From positions 1-64,000 of the IMG/VR virus record IMGVR_UViG_3300048928_000639: a DNA stretch of 64,000 nucleotides. One strand, written 5' to 3'. Positions within the stretch are counted from its first letter, which is position 1; each line of letters opens with the position of its first letter. This document shows positions 33,607-41,220 of this stretch, in pieces. The notes beneath the pieces are model-generated. The model was not told the DNA's origin, ran no database searches, and saw only the letters and a program-made list of their open reading frames with translations. Source of the DNA: a virus. The position numbers were made by a program, and so were the translations under genes.

Positions 33607-35223
33607 TCACACCACCAGGCTCGGCATCGGCACCACCATACTACGCCCGTCAACACCAACTTGTAACACTGAAGTCCGCGACAGCCCATTCGGGATCAAA
33701 ATGCCCACCACCTCGCCGTCCACCACCCGCAGCCACTTCGCCTTGTCCGCGAACGGCAGCAGCGTCGCCGGCAAGCTGTGCCGCTCTGAGGCTGTGTCCA
33801 CCTCGCCGGTGCTGTAGCCCTTGCGCACAGCCGCCCAGCCGCCCTCACGATCGACGTTCTTGGCGAAGCTGCTGATGAGGGCCGCACCAGATGGGGTTTC
33901 CAGCAGCGCCTGTGGCTTGCGTTCCGTATCGCCCCCACCGGTGCGCATGTCGTAATTACACGAGGGACAGTCCAGCACGCCCTTCTGCACCGGTTCGAGA
34001 CAGGCGGGGCAGAGTTTGGTCATCGGTTCGTCGCAGGACCAGCAGCGCATGGCTGCGACGGGCACGCGGGCGGAGCAGTCGCACGAGACGAACGCGACCT
34101 TGGATTCCTTCGGGCGAATAAAATCAAGAGGACCAAATTCTTCACAGTTCCCAGAAAAATCAAGTAGCAAGCCGTCTGCTTTACCGCGGCGAATCGATTC
34201 CTCAATGTTGCCGCCGACTGTGCGCAAAAGACGACCGACGATCTGTATCCACAAACTCAGCGACTTCGTTCGACGTCGACATACAAGCATGTCGATTTCC
34301 TGGACGTCGAACCCCGTGGTCAAGCATTCCACATTCACGATTGCGCGAATCCTGCCGCTGCGCAGCGCCTCGACGGTGTTGTAGCGATTCAGCGCGTCTG
34401 CTTTGGTGCGGTCACCGAGCACCAACCCGGTCGGAATACCCCACTCGTTCATGCGCTTGTGCATGGCGATGGCTGCCTTACGACTTGCCTCGAACACGAG
34501 CCACGACCTGCGTTCACGACCATAGTGCAGCATCTGTGGTATGTGCTGGTCAATCGCCGCGATCATCTGTTTATCTTGCGATGCGCCTGTGTAGTCGCCC
34601 TGAACGACAGCCAGCTTCGATGCGTCCATGGTGTCGTCGAGCGTCGCGGAGTAGGGGGCTACCAAGTAGCCATCGCGAATGCCGTCGACAATACCGTAGC
34701 GGTAGACGATCCTGTCATAGGGTGCGCCTTCGCCGTCGACTATTGGCCCGCCTTGTGTTCGCCAGGGGGTGCCTGTGCCGCCGTTGATTCGGATATCGCC
34801 GAGTCCGCGACGTAATGTCTGCAGCATGCCAGAAGACCCGAACTGACTCAGATGCGCCTCATCCTCCTGGAGAAGCGTGATCGGACCAAATGAGTTTGCA
34901 AAGTTATAAACGCTCTGGATCGATGCTGAGATCATCGGGCCGCGCCACGTTCGCTCGCCAAGGGCTGCGGAGTTGATACCTACGGTGATGCCGAGTTCGG
35001 TCCCTGCCTTGGCAATTTGTCCAACGAGTTCACGAGTAGGAGCAACAGTCAGAACGCGACCGCCGCGCTCAATCTCCCGTTTGCCGATCAGACCGTAGGT
35101 GTGCGACTTGCCAGAACCCACACACATATCCATGACAGTTCGTTTGATACCAGACTGCCATGCGGCCTCGACAGCGTCGGCGGCTTCGACTTGATGGGGG
35201 CGGTAGTTGAATTCTTTTATCAT
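33607..35223 (-). CDS. Superfamily 2 DEAD/DEAH-type helicase with zinc ribbon
   Basis: 538 aa. Motif Q/I region YRPHQVEAADAVEAA and MCVGSGKSHTYGL (Walker A), APTREL (Ia), EDEAHL (II; DEAH-like), NGGTGTPWR (III), VNVECLTTGFDVQEID (V) and QIVGRLLR (VI, arginine finger). After ~370 there are Cys pairs (CDCSA, CWSCD, CPACL, CPSCNYD) forming zinc ribbons. Probably acts in phage DNA replication or recombination. Overlaps the GIY-YIG gene stop by ATGA. Confidence 0.88.
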   Translation of the reverse strand: MIKEFNYRPHQVEAADAVEAAWQSGIKRTVMDMCVGSGKSHTYGLIGKREIERGGRVLTVAPTRELVGQIAKAGTELGITVGINSAALGERTWRGPMISASIQSVYNFANSFGPITLLQEDEAHLSQFGSSGMLQTLRRGLGDIRINGGTGTPWRTQGGPIVDGEGAPYDRIVYRYGIVDGIRDGYLVAPYSATLDDTMDASKLAVVQGDYTGASQDKQMIAAIDQHIPQMLHYGRERRSWLVFEASRKAAIAMHKRMNEWGIPTGLVLGDRTKADALNRYNTVEALRSGRIRAIVNVECLTTGFDVQEIDMLVCRRRTKSLSLWIQIVGRLLRTVGGNIEESIRRGKADGLLLDFSGNCEEFGPLDFIRPKESKVAFVSCDCSARVPVAAMRCWSCDEPMTKLCPACLEPVQKGVLDCPSCNYDMRTGGGDTERKPQALLETPSGAALISSFAKNVDREGGWAAVRKGYSTGEVDTASERHSLPATLLPFADKAKWLRVVDGEVVGILIPNGLSRTSVLQVGVDGRSMVVPMPSLVV

Positions 35224-36173
35224 GCGACACGCGAGTAGGTTTCGCCTGCCAACAGTCGGCGAATCTGCGACAGGTTTCGAGCGCCGACCTTCTCTGCAAT
35301 AGCCGCCGCGTCATGCCCCATTGACGACAAGAACCGAGCGTCACGAATTTGCTGTGGCTTCAGGCGGTCCTCGGCAGCGCACATGACGCGCTCGGCATAG
35401 CTGGCGTCTAGCCAATTCGCGGCAGCCATCGGGTTCGGTAGCCCTTTGCGGGTTACGCGCTCAAAGAAGCGATTGATGATCGCCTGCCTGTCGTCCGGTA
35501 CAACCCGTTCATTCTTGCTGATTGCGCCGATGCTGCGGAGATACGCAAGCCCCTTGTTTCCGCCTGGGACCATGTTCAACCCGAGTGGGTAGAGCGAATC
35601 GCTCGCGACGTAGGCTTCCTCCATGTCCAAGGCTGTCTGCTCCGTCAAACCACATGCGACGATCAGATGATGCGACATGATATTCGCGGCGCCATGGTAC
35701 TGGCGAATGGCTCGGTGAAAGCGATAATGTGACCCTGAATCGGCACCGCGCAGATGCTCGCCCCATCGTGTCCGCCATCCGCGTTTAGTGATGCCGGTAT
35801 AGATCGCACCTTCGATGGGCGTGGCATCGCCGATCGTGACGAACTGATGTTGGTAGAGTTGATAGCAGCCCGAGCGGTCTTGCGTACCCGTCAAAACCAT
35901 CCACAGCGGTAACGCCGTCACTTCCACGAAGTCAGCCTGCTTGACGAAAATGCTAAGCGTAATTTGATCGGACGGTCTCACCTCGGGAGAGGGGATAAAC
36001 GTTGCGCAGAACTCCTGCGTGTTATCGTCGATGCGGACCTGCAGGTTGCCAGTTGGCATTGGCTCGTCAGGGCGCAAATCCCAGTTGTTGAGAACGTGAT
36101 CGATAAATCCGACGTAACCGCGCCCGAGGCCGGTAACATGGCGGAATAGGTCGCGGTCTACGCTTCGCATCAT
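35220..36173 (-). CDS. GIY-YIG-type endonuclease domain protein
   Basis: 317 aa. The segment GAIYTGITKRGWRTRWGEHL ... MSHHLIVACGLTEQTALDME has the GIY-YIG order (hydrophobic-Y-x-G-x-T, Arg, His, then the metal-binding Glu in LDMEEAYV). The N-terminal ~110 residues and a C-terminal helical region (LSSMGHDAAAIAEKVGARNL, HTH-like) would provide DNA recognition. Could be a homing-type or a functional replication nuclease. Confidence 0.65.
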   Translation of the reverse strand: MMRSVDRDLFRHVTGLGRGYVGFIDHVLNNWDLRPDEPMPTGNLQVRIDDNTQEFCATFIPSPEVRPSDQITLSIFVKQADFVEVTALPLWMVLTGTQDRSGCYQLYQHQFVTIGDATPIEGAIYTGITKRGWRTRWGEHLRGADSGSHYRFHRAIRQYHGAANIMSHHLIVACGLTEQTALDMEEAYVASDSLYPLGLNMVPGGNKGLAYLRSIGAISKNERVVPDDRQAIINRFFERVTRKGLPNPMAAANWLDASYAERVMCAAEDRLKPQQIRDARFLSSMGHDAAAIAEKVGARNLSQIRRLLAGETYSRVA

Positions 36174-36191
36174 CGCTCTCCTGCTGCCCGC

Positions 36192-36226
36192 ACAATGGCG
36201 AATGCAACCGTGAGAGTCAACATTAA
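36192..36226 (-). promoter_or_regulatory. Promoter-operator cassette P9
   Basis: Palindrome 36204-36226, with a weak downstream arm. Leftwards: TTGACT, 17 bp, CATTGT (36192-36197). GACTC core. Heads the nuclease-helicase unit. Confidence 0.6.
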
Positions 36227-36361
36227 TTAGTAAGGAGGCGGTGGCACCTCAGCAGCCAACAACTCCACCAATATCTCCAACTGCTCCGCGGTCAGCAGAT
36301 AGTGCGGGGGATCGCCGAGCACCGTGGCGCCGGCCTCGATTGCGGCTTGGTCAATGGTCAC
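36227..36361 (-). CDS. Small acidic protein ending PPPPY (44 aa)
   Basis: Best start is GTG at 36361, overlapping the lipoprotein gene out of frame (a longer frame to 36427 is possible). MTIDQAAIEAGATVLGDPPH, then YLLTAEQLEILVELLAAEVP and the PPPY end. Its TAA touches the P9 palindrome. Unknown function. Confidence 0.5.
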   Translation of the reverse strand: MTIDQAAIEAGATVLGDPPHYLLTAEQLEILVELLAAEVPPPPY

Positions 36362-36503
36362 GGTGACAATCCGCGACCGCCGCAGCGGTCCAGCCCCAGT
36401 GCGGCTTGGCGCAACCTGCGACGTCACTGGTACGAACCGCGGGGTCGTCGCAGGAGCAGAGCAGGAGGGCGGCGAGGGTGAGTAACGTGGCCAGTTTGAT
36501 CAC
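36351..36503 (-). CDS. Small lipoprotein (50 aa)
   Basis: GTG at 36503 overlaps the upstream stop (GTGA). Signal peptide with lipobox: MIKLATLLTLAALLLCSC, then DDPAVRTSDVAGCAKPHWGW. The short mature chain contains two further Cys. Overlaps the next gene out of frame by 11 nt. A cell-envelope (possibly superinfection-related) role is only a guess. Confidence 0.5.
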   Translation of the reverse strand: MIKLATLLTLAALLLCSCDDPAVRTSDVAGCAKPHWGWTAAAVADCHRDH

Positions 36504-36823
36504 GCCGCAATCCTTTCCTGTACTGAGACATTAACCAACATCGCCGCGGTTGGCTTCACCCGCCCCAACGCAACGGCAGCCTCTTTGCGCCGCACCTCGG
36601 ATCGCATAGCGAAGTCGATATGCAACTTGAACCGCTGCATCTTCTGCCCGAACCCCTTGGGCATCGGTCCGACCCAACTGGACTTCGGCAGCCACTGGTC
36701 GCCGTTGACCGCGACAGGGCGCCAGCGAAACGTCTTGGTCACGCGACCCGCCTTGACGCGGACGATCACATGCCATTCGTGTGCATCCAGGATGATACTT
36801 GGGGAGCGGTAGAGGGTTGTCAT
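36500..36823 (-). CDS. Hypothetical protein (107 aa)
   Basis: ATG at 36823 overlaps the upstream stop. MTTLYRSPSIILDAHEWHVI, VRVKAGRVTKTFRWRPVAVN and LPKSSWVGPMPKGFGQKMQR, ending in a helical basic C-terminus. Beta-rich N-terminal half. No named family. Confidence 0.55.
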   Translation of the reverse strand: MTTLYRSPSIILDAHEWHVIVRVKAGRVTKTFRWRPVAVNGDQWLPKSSWVGPMPKGFGQKMQRFKLHIDFAMRSEVRRKEAAVALGRVKPTAAMLVNVSVQERIAA

Positions 36824-37089
36824 GACTTCGGCTCCGCGCGTACCGCAAAAGCTCGGACTGAACCGAACACCACCGCGGTAGGTGGCGTCATGGTTGAATG
36901 GCATCGACGCGGGTCGCACCAAGTTTGCGTGCCAATGTAGTCGATAAACTCTCGATGCTTTTGCGGGACTGGTGCGCCTTCGGGAAGAATACTCCAAGGC
37001 AATCCAGCGTTCGGCCCAAAACGATCAGGCTTCGGCGGGTCGATGCGAACCCCCGCGTCAGTGAAACCGTAACGCTTCGTGGCACTCAC
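36820..37089 (-). CDS. Hypothetical protein (89 aa)
   Basis: GTG at 37089 overlaps the stop of the 31-aa gene (GTGA). Reads MSATKRYGFTDAGVRIDPPK then PVPQKHREFIDYIGTQTWCD, with two Cys. No recognised domain. Confidence 0.5.
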   Translation of the reverse strand: MSATKRYGFTDAGVRIDPPKPDRFGPNAGLPWSILPEGAPVPQKHREFIDYIGTQTWCDPRRCHSTMTPPTAVVFGSVRAFAVRAEPKS

Positions 37090-37181
37090 TTGCCCAACTC
37101 CCGTGCCACTTGATCCGCTTCCGCCCACGCGACACCGGCACCGAGCAGCAGGGTCAACAGATATTGATAGGTGCGAGGCAT
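37086..37181 (-). CDS. Small secreted or membrane peptide (31 aa)
   Basis: MPRTYQYLLTLLLGAGVAWA followed by EADQVARELGK. Looks like a signal peptide with an AWA cleavage site and an 11-residue product, or a single membrane anchor. ATG preceded by GGGAG. First gene of the P10 unit. Confidence 0.45.
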   Translation of the reverse strand: MPRTYQYLLTLLLGAGVAWAEADQVARELGK

Positions 37182-37206
37182 CGTGGGCTCCCGTTTAGTT
37201 GCTGCT

Positions 37207-37240
37207 ACCGTATCGAATTAATCATGAGAGTCAAGATAAA
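37207..37240 (-). promoter_or_regulatory. Promoter-operator cassette P10
   Basis: Palindrome 37218-37240. Leftwards: TTGACT, 16 bp, TACGGT (37207-37212). GACTC core; the upstream gene's TGA stop lies within the TTGA of the arm. Confidence 0.7.
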
Positions 37241-37395
37241 TAATCAGGAGCGAGAGCCGAAACGTACCCCTCGACCTCATCGGGCACCAACTCCACCTCG
37301 CGCGGGCAGACCTGCTCGTCATCGGCGTCCCAGACGCGCCGGCATGCGACGCAACGGATCTGATTGTCGCGGGTGGGGCGGGCTTGGCAGGTCAT
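37231..37395 (-). CDS. Small zinc-ribbon-like protein (54 aa)
   Basis: MTCQARPTRDNQIRCVACRR, VWDADDEQVCPREVELVPDE: CVAC plus Cys-Pro downstream suggests a metal-binding knuckle. It ends in DYLS with the TGA supplied by the P10 palindrome. TGATG overlap upstream. Confidence 0.5.
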   Translation of the reverse strand: MTCQARPTRDNQIRCVACRRVWDADDEQVCPREVELVPDEVEGYVSALAPDYLS

Positions 37396-37835
37396 CACCA
37401 GCCGACCTTGAGCGACATGACGCGCCCGTATGTGCCATCGTTGTGCAGCATCGACGCTTTGATCGCGTCTTTCGGATGAGCACCTACGAACATAGCGCCG
37501 AGCGCGACTTCGCGACCAGATCCGATCGCATGATACGGTGCCTTAACCACGTAATCGCGGGTGTGCCCCTTGTGGCTTTCATACAGTGTCACCTTGCGCC
37601 TGCTGGTGATCACCATGGCACAACTGAACGCTGTCTCTGGCGGAATATGCGGCTGTTCACCTCCGTTTTTGAACCACTCCAAGAACGCCACGATCCACCA
37701 CGCAGCGCCCGCGGCACCAGCGACCGCACCGTCCTCGCGTTTGGCAATCTTCTCGATTTGGGCGTCACGCAGACCGTTGTCAGTCAGGCCAGTGTCGGCT
37801 GCGATGATGCCCGAACGATAGGCGATCGTGGTCAT
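37395..37835 (-). CDS. Proteasome/HslV-like Ntn-hydrolase protein
   Basis: 146 aa. The start MTTIAYRSGIIAADTGLTDN matches phage Ntn-hydrolase homologues of HslV, in which Thr2 becomes the N-terminal nucleophile; a Lys (IEKIAKREDG) and a Gly-rich turn (AVAGAAGAAW) follow, and the later part has IGSGREVALGAMFVGAHPKD as in HslV-type beta subunits. Possibly a protease or a non-proteolytic relative; the substrate is unknown. Confidence 0.75.
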   Translation of the reverse strand: MTTIAYRSGIIAADTGLTDNGLRDAQIEKIAKREDGAVAGAAGAAWWIVAFLEWFKNGGEQPHIPPETAFSCAMVITSRRKVTLYESHKGHTRDYVVKAPYHAIGSGREVALGAMFVGAHPKDAIKASMLHNDGTYGRVMSLKVGW

Positions 37836-38362
37836 GCTGCATGCGCCTTTGCCAAAACCGCCAATGCAGCATTCGCAGCCCGCGTCTGCGCGAGCGCGTC
37901 GTTCAGCGCTACATGCGGTGGTGGGACTGCATATTCCTTCGGGTTGATGCCGGCGAGGTCATACAGCGTCCTTGTGTCGCGCAGGTTCCAGAACTTCCAT
38001 GGGGGTTCGCGGCCGGTCGCATCGTAGAGCGCGGTCAGCATCGGGCCGTCAAACGACGCGCCGTGCGCCCAGATCAGCGGATCCGCGCCGCCGCTGGCCC
38101 AATTGATCCAACTGGAGAGGTAGTCGAGCGCGGTGCCGACGGGCAGGGGATTAGACGTCGCGGCGGCCCATGCGGCGCGATCCTGTTGTGCCCACCACGC
38201 TTCGGTCTTGGGGGCGATCGTCAACCCGAGCGCCTGCTGCTCCGAAATGTTGAGGTTGATGGAGCAATGCGCCTCGTCACTGAAGCGGACCAGTGCAACG
38301 GACATCACGACGCCGCCGGGGCGGGTCGATAGCGTTTCGCTGTCGAGCATCAGGTGGGTCAT
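37832..38362 (-). CDS. DEDD-type 3'-5' exonuclease
   Basis: 176 aa. DSETLSTRPGGVVMSVALVR (DxE), HGASFDGPML (second Asp) and PPPHVALNDALAQTRA (HxxxD-like) form the exonuclease I-III motif set of the phage Rv2179c/DexA-type RNase-T superfamily. Could edit nucleic acids during replication or degrade host RNA/DNA. Confidence 0.8.
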   Translation of the reverse strand: MTHLMLDSETLSTRPGGVVMSVALVRFSDEAHCSINLNISEQQALGLTIAPKTEAWWAQQDRAAWAAATSNPLPVGTALDYLSSWINWASGGADPLIWAHGASFDGPMLTALYDATGREPPWKFWNLRDTRTLYDLAGINPKEYAVPPPHVALNDALAQTRAANAALAVLAKAHAA

Positions 38363-38577
38363 TTGGTATCCTCTGGCACTGCGCCGAATTGATTGAGCAC
38401 GCGCGCCATGTGCTCGCCGGTTGTCGGCTCACTGGTGAAGCCGTCTTGCAGACTAGCCAAGATGAATTTGCCCGGCGCGCTGCTCATGCGCCCGATCAAG
38501 TTGCGCTCGCCATGACGTGTTGGCATGATCGCGATACAACCGGGCCGAATGTCGGCAGCTGTCCAGTTATAGGTCAT
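38359..38577 (-). CDS. Hypothetical protein (72 aa)
   Basis: ATG at 38577 with GAGGAG about 8 nt upstream. MTYNWTAADIRPGCIAIMPT, then RHGERNLIGRMSSAPGKFIL and MARVLNQFGAVPEDTK. Compact mixed alpha/beta protein, no known family. A 59-nt gap separates it from the upstream gene. Confidence 0.55.
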   Translation of the reverse strand: MTYNWTAADIRPGCIAIMPTRHGERNLIGRMSSAPGKFILASLQDGFTSEPTTGEHMARVLNQFGAVPEDTK

Positions 38578-38636
38578 CTCAAACACTCCTCTATGCGTCG
38601 CAGAACGGCGCGCGGGTCAGTCATGGGTCGGTGGTG

Positions 38637-39068
38637 CTAGTTGTCGAACCAGAACACGATCCGATATTCGGACAGATCACCTTCGTCGTCCTCGACATCG
38701 AACCAATACGAGGCCGGATACTTGGCCTGATAGCTCTCGATGTCGAGTGGCGCTTCTTGCGCATATCGAACCGTGTTGTAGAGCTTCGCGGCCTCGTCGA
38801 GCGCCATCCACGAATGCGAATGTCCGTCACCGTTCCAATCCGCGACGTGATACTTGGTCAGCGCACTACAGTCGTCGGGCAGCCCTTTGGGCGACGGTCC
38901 CGGACCACGGACGCCAGCCATTGCCGCGAAGCGGAGATAGTGACGTTCGGTTACGGCGGGGTAGCTGCGAGTGTCTTTGTAGCCGGACTGATGCCCGCGG
39001 AAGCTGTTGAGACCGAGCCAACCGTCGGCGGTCTTGCGCTCCAATACCATGTGAATATCGCAACTCAT
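38637..39068 (-). CDS. Conserved phage hypothetical protein (143 aa)
   Basis: MSCDIHMVLERKTADGWLGL, RHYLRFAAMAGVRGPGPSPK, GLPDDCSALTKYHVADWNGD and HSHSWMALDEAAKLYN. This pattern (CDIH..LE.. ... RNY..FA.LAGVRG.....P.GLP.D.S ... D.HS.SW) recurs in many phages, function unknown. First gene of the P11 unit, with GGAG upstream. Confidence 0.65.
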   Translation of the reverse strand: MSCDIHMVLERKTADGWLGLNSFRGHQSGYKDTRSYPAVTERHYLRFAAMAGVRGPGPSPKGLPDDCSALTKYHVADWNGDGHSHSWMALDEAAKLYNTVRYAQEAPLDIESYQAKYPASYWFDVEDDEGDLSEYRIVFWFDN

Positions 39069-39092
39069 GTCGCTCTCCTTTGATCTGTCGCC

Positions 39093-39126
39093 ACCGTATC
39101 GAACTAATCGTGAGAGTCAACAATAA
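39093..39126 (-). promoter_or_regulatory. Promoter-operator cassette P11
   Basis: Palindrome 39104-39126. Leftwards: TTGACT, 16 bp, TACGGT (39093-39098). GACTC core. Confidence 0.7.
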
Positions 39127-39339
39127 TCAGCGCGAAGGTAGCTTTGGTCGCGAATAGTGCCAACCCGTCGCTTTTGACCCTGCCTTCTCCAACCACCGCG
39201 CGTGGTCTTTCGCCCACACATCGGCACCGGTGACGTCGTTCCATTCGATTCGACTGATCGCTTTGGCTGCCGCCGCTGTTGCCATGATAGCGTACAGGTT
39301 CTTGATTGCCTCATCGACGGCTTTGCTGCGTGTGGTCAT
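39127..39339 (-). CDS. Hypothetical protein (70 aa)
   Basis: ATG at 39339 overlaps the upstream stop. Helical protein: MTTRSKAVDEAIKNLYAIMA, TAAAAKAISRIEWNDVTGAD, then WAKDHARWLEKAG. Last gene of the P12 unit. No family. Confidence 0.5.
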   Translation of the reverse strand: MTTRSKAVDEAIKNLYAIMATAAAAKAISRIEWNDVTGADVWAKDHARWLEKAGSKATGWHYSRPKLPSR

Positions 39340-39725
39340 ACTGTCTCCTCGCACTTTGCCCCTGAGGTAGAACCCGCCATCCACGCATCCAGCGTCTCGA
39401 ACACCTCGACCGTTGGCCAGTGGTGAAAGACGTTCTCCCGATATCCGATGACAATCAGGCGCTTGCCACGGGCGAGACCGTAACCGAACTCGACATGCCG
39501 CCCGCCACCTGTGCTCGGTGTGCCACGCGGGAACGTGAACGACACCACAGTGTCTGCGGCATCCACATCATCAAGATCGAGCACCGCGATCTGTTCGCGC
39601 GTCAGACCTTCCTCGCCGCCGAACACCCATCGCGCCGTAATGTCGTGGCCCGCTGCGATTAGCCGTTTAGCCACAGCCTCCATCTTCTCGCGGTCGCCGA
39701 ACGGTGCGGCCAGATAGATTTTCAT
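39336..39725 (-). CDS. Nucleoside 2-deoxyribosyltransferase-like protein
   Basis: 129 aa from the ATG at 39725. MKIYLAAPFGDREKMEAVAK, GHDITARWVFGGEEG, LDLDDVDAADTVVSFTFP and GGGRHVEFGYGLARGKRLIV. This is the Rossmann-type layout of nucleoside 2-deoxyribosyltransferases/DUF4406 (YLA.PF ... D...AD.vv ... G...E.GYA...gK.v). Would act on nucleosides or act as a sensor; the catalytic Glu of GRHVEFGYG is present. Confidence 0.75.
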   Translation of the reverse strand: MKIYLAAPFGDREKMEAVAKRLIAAGHDITARWVFGGEEGLTREQIAVLDLDDVDAADTVVSFTFPRGTPSTGGGRHVEFGYGLARGKRLIVIGYRENVFHHWPTVEVFETLDAWMAGSTSGAKCEETV

Positions 39726-39889
39726 ATCGCATCGCCTTCGCTGTTGATGGTTGTGCCATAGAGGCGGTTGGGAACGTCGAACAGCCGCGCCCAAAGGGCG
39801 GGCTCGTCGAGGGTGGGTGCGGGGCGTATCAACCTGTCCCACTCGGACCAGTTGAAGTCGTTGGGAATGATGACCTTGCCACTTTGCAT
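39722..39889 (-). CDS. Hypothetical protein (55 aa)
   Basis: ATG at 39889: MQSGKVIIPNDFNWSEWDRL, IRPAPTLDEPALWARLFDVP. Acidic with several Trp. ATGA-coupled. Function unknown. Confidence 0.45.
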   Translation of the reverse strand: MQSGKVIIPNDFNWSEWDRLIRPAPTLDEPALWARLFDVPNRLYGTTINSEGDAI

Positions 39890-39890
39890 C

Positions 39891-39992
39891 CTACCAACTC
39901 CAAATCGCAATTGCGGTTGCTACGATCAGCACCGCTCCAATTGTCGCGAGGCGCAGCGCATGCCACGTCTGCAGATCACGGGTCAGACGCAT
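39891..39992 (-). CDS. Small membrane peptide (33 aa)
   Basis: MRLTRDLQTWHALRLATIGA followed by VLIVATAIAIWSW, one membrane helix with a basic N-terminus. Overlaps the upstream gene by 10 nt. Confidence 0.45.
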   Translation of the reverse strand: MRLTRDLQTWHALRLATIGAVLIVATAIAIWSW

Positions 39993-40321
39993 TGCAGCCC
40001 TGCCGCGGTCAAACACACCTGCTGACCATGCCCCCACCGCATCAGCCCCTGATCGACCAACTCCTGCAGCGCATCGCGCCAGATGGTCGCGGTCTCGCCG
40101 GCATCGGTGTAGGCGCGCAGTTGCGTGTCCATGAAGTGCCACTGCCACCTGGTCACGCTGCCGGCCGGGCTGTGGAGGCGGAGGAAACGCAGTTGTTCGA
40201 CGGTGGGCGCCCAAAGGGCCAACGGCGACGCTGCGACCGCTGGCGTCTCACAGTTGCATTCGGGACGATGCTCGTGGCAAACGCAGGCGCGGACTTTGTG
40301 GAACGTCATGTGACAGATCAT
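39983..40321 (-). CDS. Hypothetical protein, winged-helix-like (112 aa)
   Basis: MICHMTFHKVRACVCHEHRP with four early Cys/His, then VEQLRFLRLHSPAGSVTRWQ, DALQELVDQGLMRWGHGQQV and CLTAAGLQCV. The last part has the shape of a winged helix (L..Lv..GLv......v.LT..G). Possibly a small DNA-binding protein. ATGA overlap upstream. Confidence 0.5.
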   Translation of the reverse strand: MICHMTFHKVRACVCHEHRPECNCETPAVAASPLALWAPTVEQLRFLRLHSPAGSVTRWQWHFMDTQLRAYTDAGETATIWRDALQELVDQGLMRWGHGQQVCLTAAGLQCV

Positions 40322-40500
40322 CGGCGAACCGCGCCGTCGTAGCTAACGCAGCGATGATCGTTGCTGGTCATCCCCGACGCGACCCAGTTGGTCGCTTTCA
40401 GTTCTGCATAGACGCGTTCGCATTCGGACTGCGAACCAATCCCCGACACGGTGCCGTAGCTGTGCCCCGCTAGAAAGATGAGTAGCCAAACGGTCGTCAT
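40318..40500 (-). CDS. Small secreted protein (60 aa)
   Basis: MTTVWLLIFLAGHSYGTVSG looks like a signal peptide, followed by QSECERVYAELKATNWVASG and a C-terminal Cys. TGATG overlap upstream. Two Cys in the mature part would permit a disulphide. Function unknown. Confidence 0.5.
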   Translation of the reverse strand: MTTVWLLIFLAGHSYGTVSGIGSQSECERVYAELKATNWVASGMTSNDHRCVSYDGAVRR

Positions 40501-40748
40501 CAGTATTTCTCCCCCACCAGTATCAATCCGATCTGCGTGTCGGTCAGGACCGCTTCGTGCGGCCATCGTTGCCCCAAATAGTCGTGACAGGCTCGTGTAG
40601 TGCAGCAACTGTACGCCCACGACCTGCGCTGCATGTAGCGATGGCGCAGCTTTTGCGACGGTGTGAACGCGTCGAAATTGGCTTGGGCGCGCTTGACCAG
40701 TGCGTCGAGGTCAAGGCGCGGCGGGCATGGTTTGCTGCGGAGAGTCAT
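40500..40748 (-). CDS. Hypothetical protein (82 aa)
   Basis: ATG at 40748. MTLRSKPCPPRLDLDALVKR, AQANFDAFTPSQKLRHRYMQ, SCCTTRACHDYLGQRWPHEA: basic helical protein with a Cys pair. Unknown family. Confidence 0.5.
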   Translation of the reverse strand: MTLRSKPCPPRLDLDALVKRAQANFDAFTPSQKLRHRYMQRRSWAYSCCTTRACHDYLGQRWPHEAVLTDTQIGLILVGEKY

Positions 40749-40870
40749 GTCAGTATCAACCCAATTGCAGCCACATCGACCACGACGCACATAAGCAGCA
40801 ACACCGCAGCGGCAGGGGCGTAATCAAACCCGTCGTTCGCCTTGCAGAACCGCACGAACAGGTACGTCAC
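40745..40870 (-). CDS. Small membrane protein (41 aa)
   Basis: GTG at 40870 overlaps the upstream stop (GTGA). MTYLFVRFCKANDGFDYAPA, AAVLLLMCVVVDVAAIGLIL: a single strongly hydrophobic helix at the C-terminus. Not detectable as a gene by length alone; coupling supports it. Confidence 0.45.
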   Translation of the reverse strand: MTYLFVRFCKANDGFDYAPAAAVLLLMCVVVDVAAIGLILT

Positions 40871-41220
40871 GTTCCTGACCCCGCCACAAAACACAACACC
40901 CGGTCATTCAGCACGCACAGATGCGACCGACCATCCGGACTGTCGCGCTCCTGCTCGACCTTCTCGGCGGGGATGACAAACCACTTGCCGTCCGACTCGC
41001 GCTGCGCGTGCCAAGTGCCGGTGGGATCCTGCGTCGCTTTCAGTGCAGGGGCGCAGTCATCCATGTTGCAACAACTAATCCAAGGCGCATCGGGCATCTT
41101 CCAGGTGGCGTAGAACTCGCCGGCGACGTCGAGCGCGGCGTGATCGTGCGCCGATACGCGCGCCCCTGTGGCGAACAGCGCGAGGCAGATGAGAACGGCG
41201 ACACCGCGAAGGTTCAGCAT
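40867..41220 (-). CDS. Periplasmic Cys-rich protein (Rhizobiales-type small family)
   Basis: 117 aa from the ATG at 41220. Signal peptide MLNLRGVAVLICLALFATGA, then HDHAALDVAGEFYATWKMPD, SCCNMDDCAPALKATQDPTG, WHAQRESDGKWFVIPAEKVE and SPDGRSHLCVLNDRVLCFVA. I recognise this DH..D..G.FY.TW..PD.P..SCCN..DC pattern from small exported proteins of Bradyrhizobium-like bacteria. It points to the host range; function unknown. Confidence 0.65.
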   Translation of the reverse strand: MLNLRGVAVLICLALFATGARVSAHDHAALDVAGEFYATWKMPDAPWISCCNMDDCAPALKATQDPTGTWHAQRESDGKWFVIPAEKVEQERDSPDGRSHLCVLNDRVLCFVAGSGT

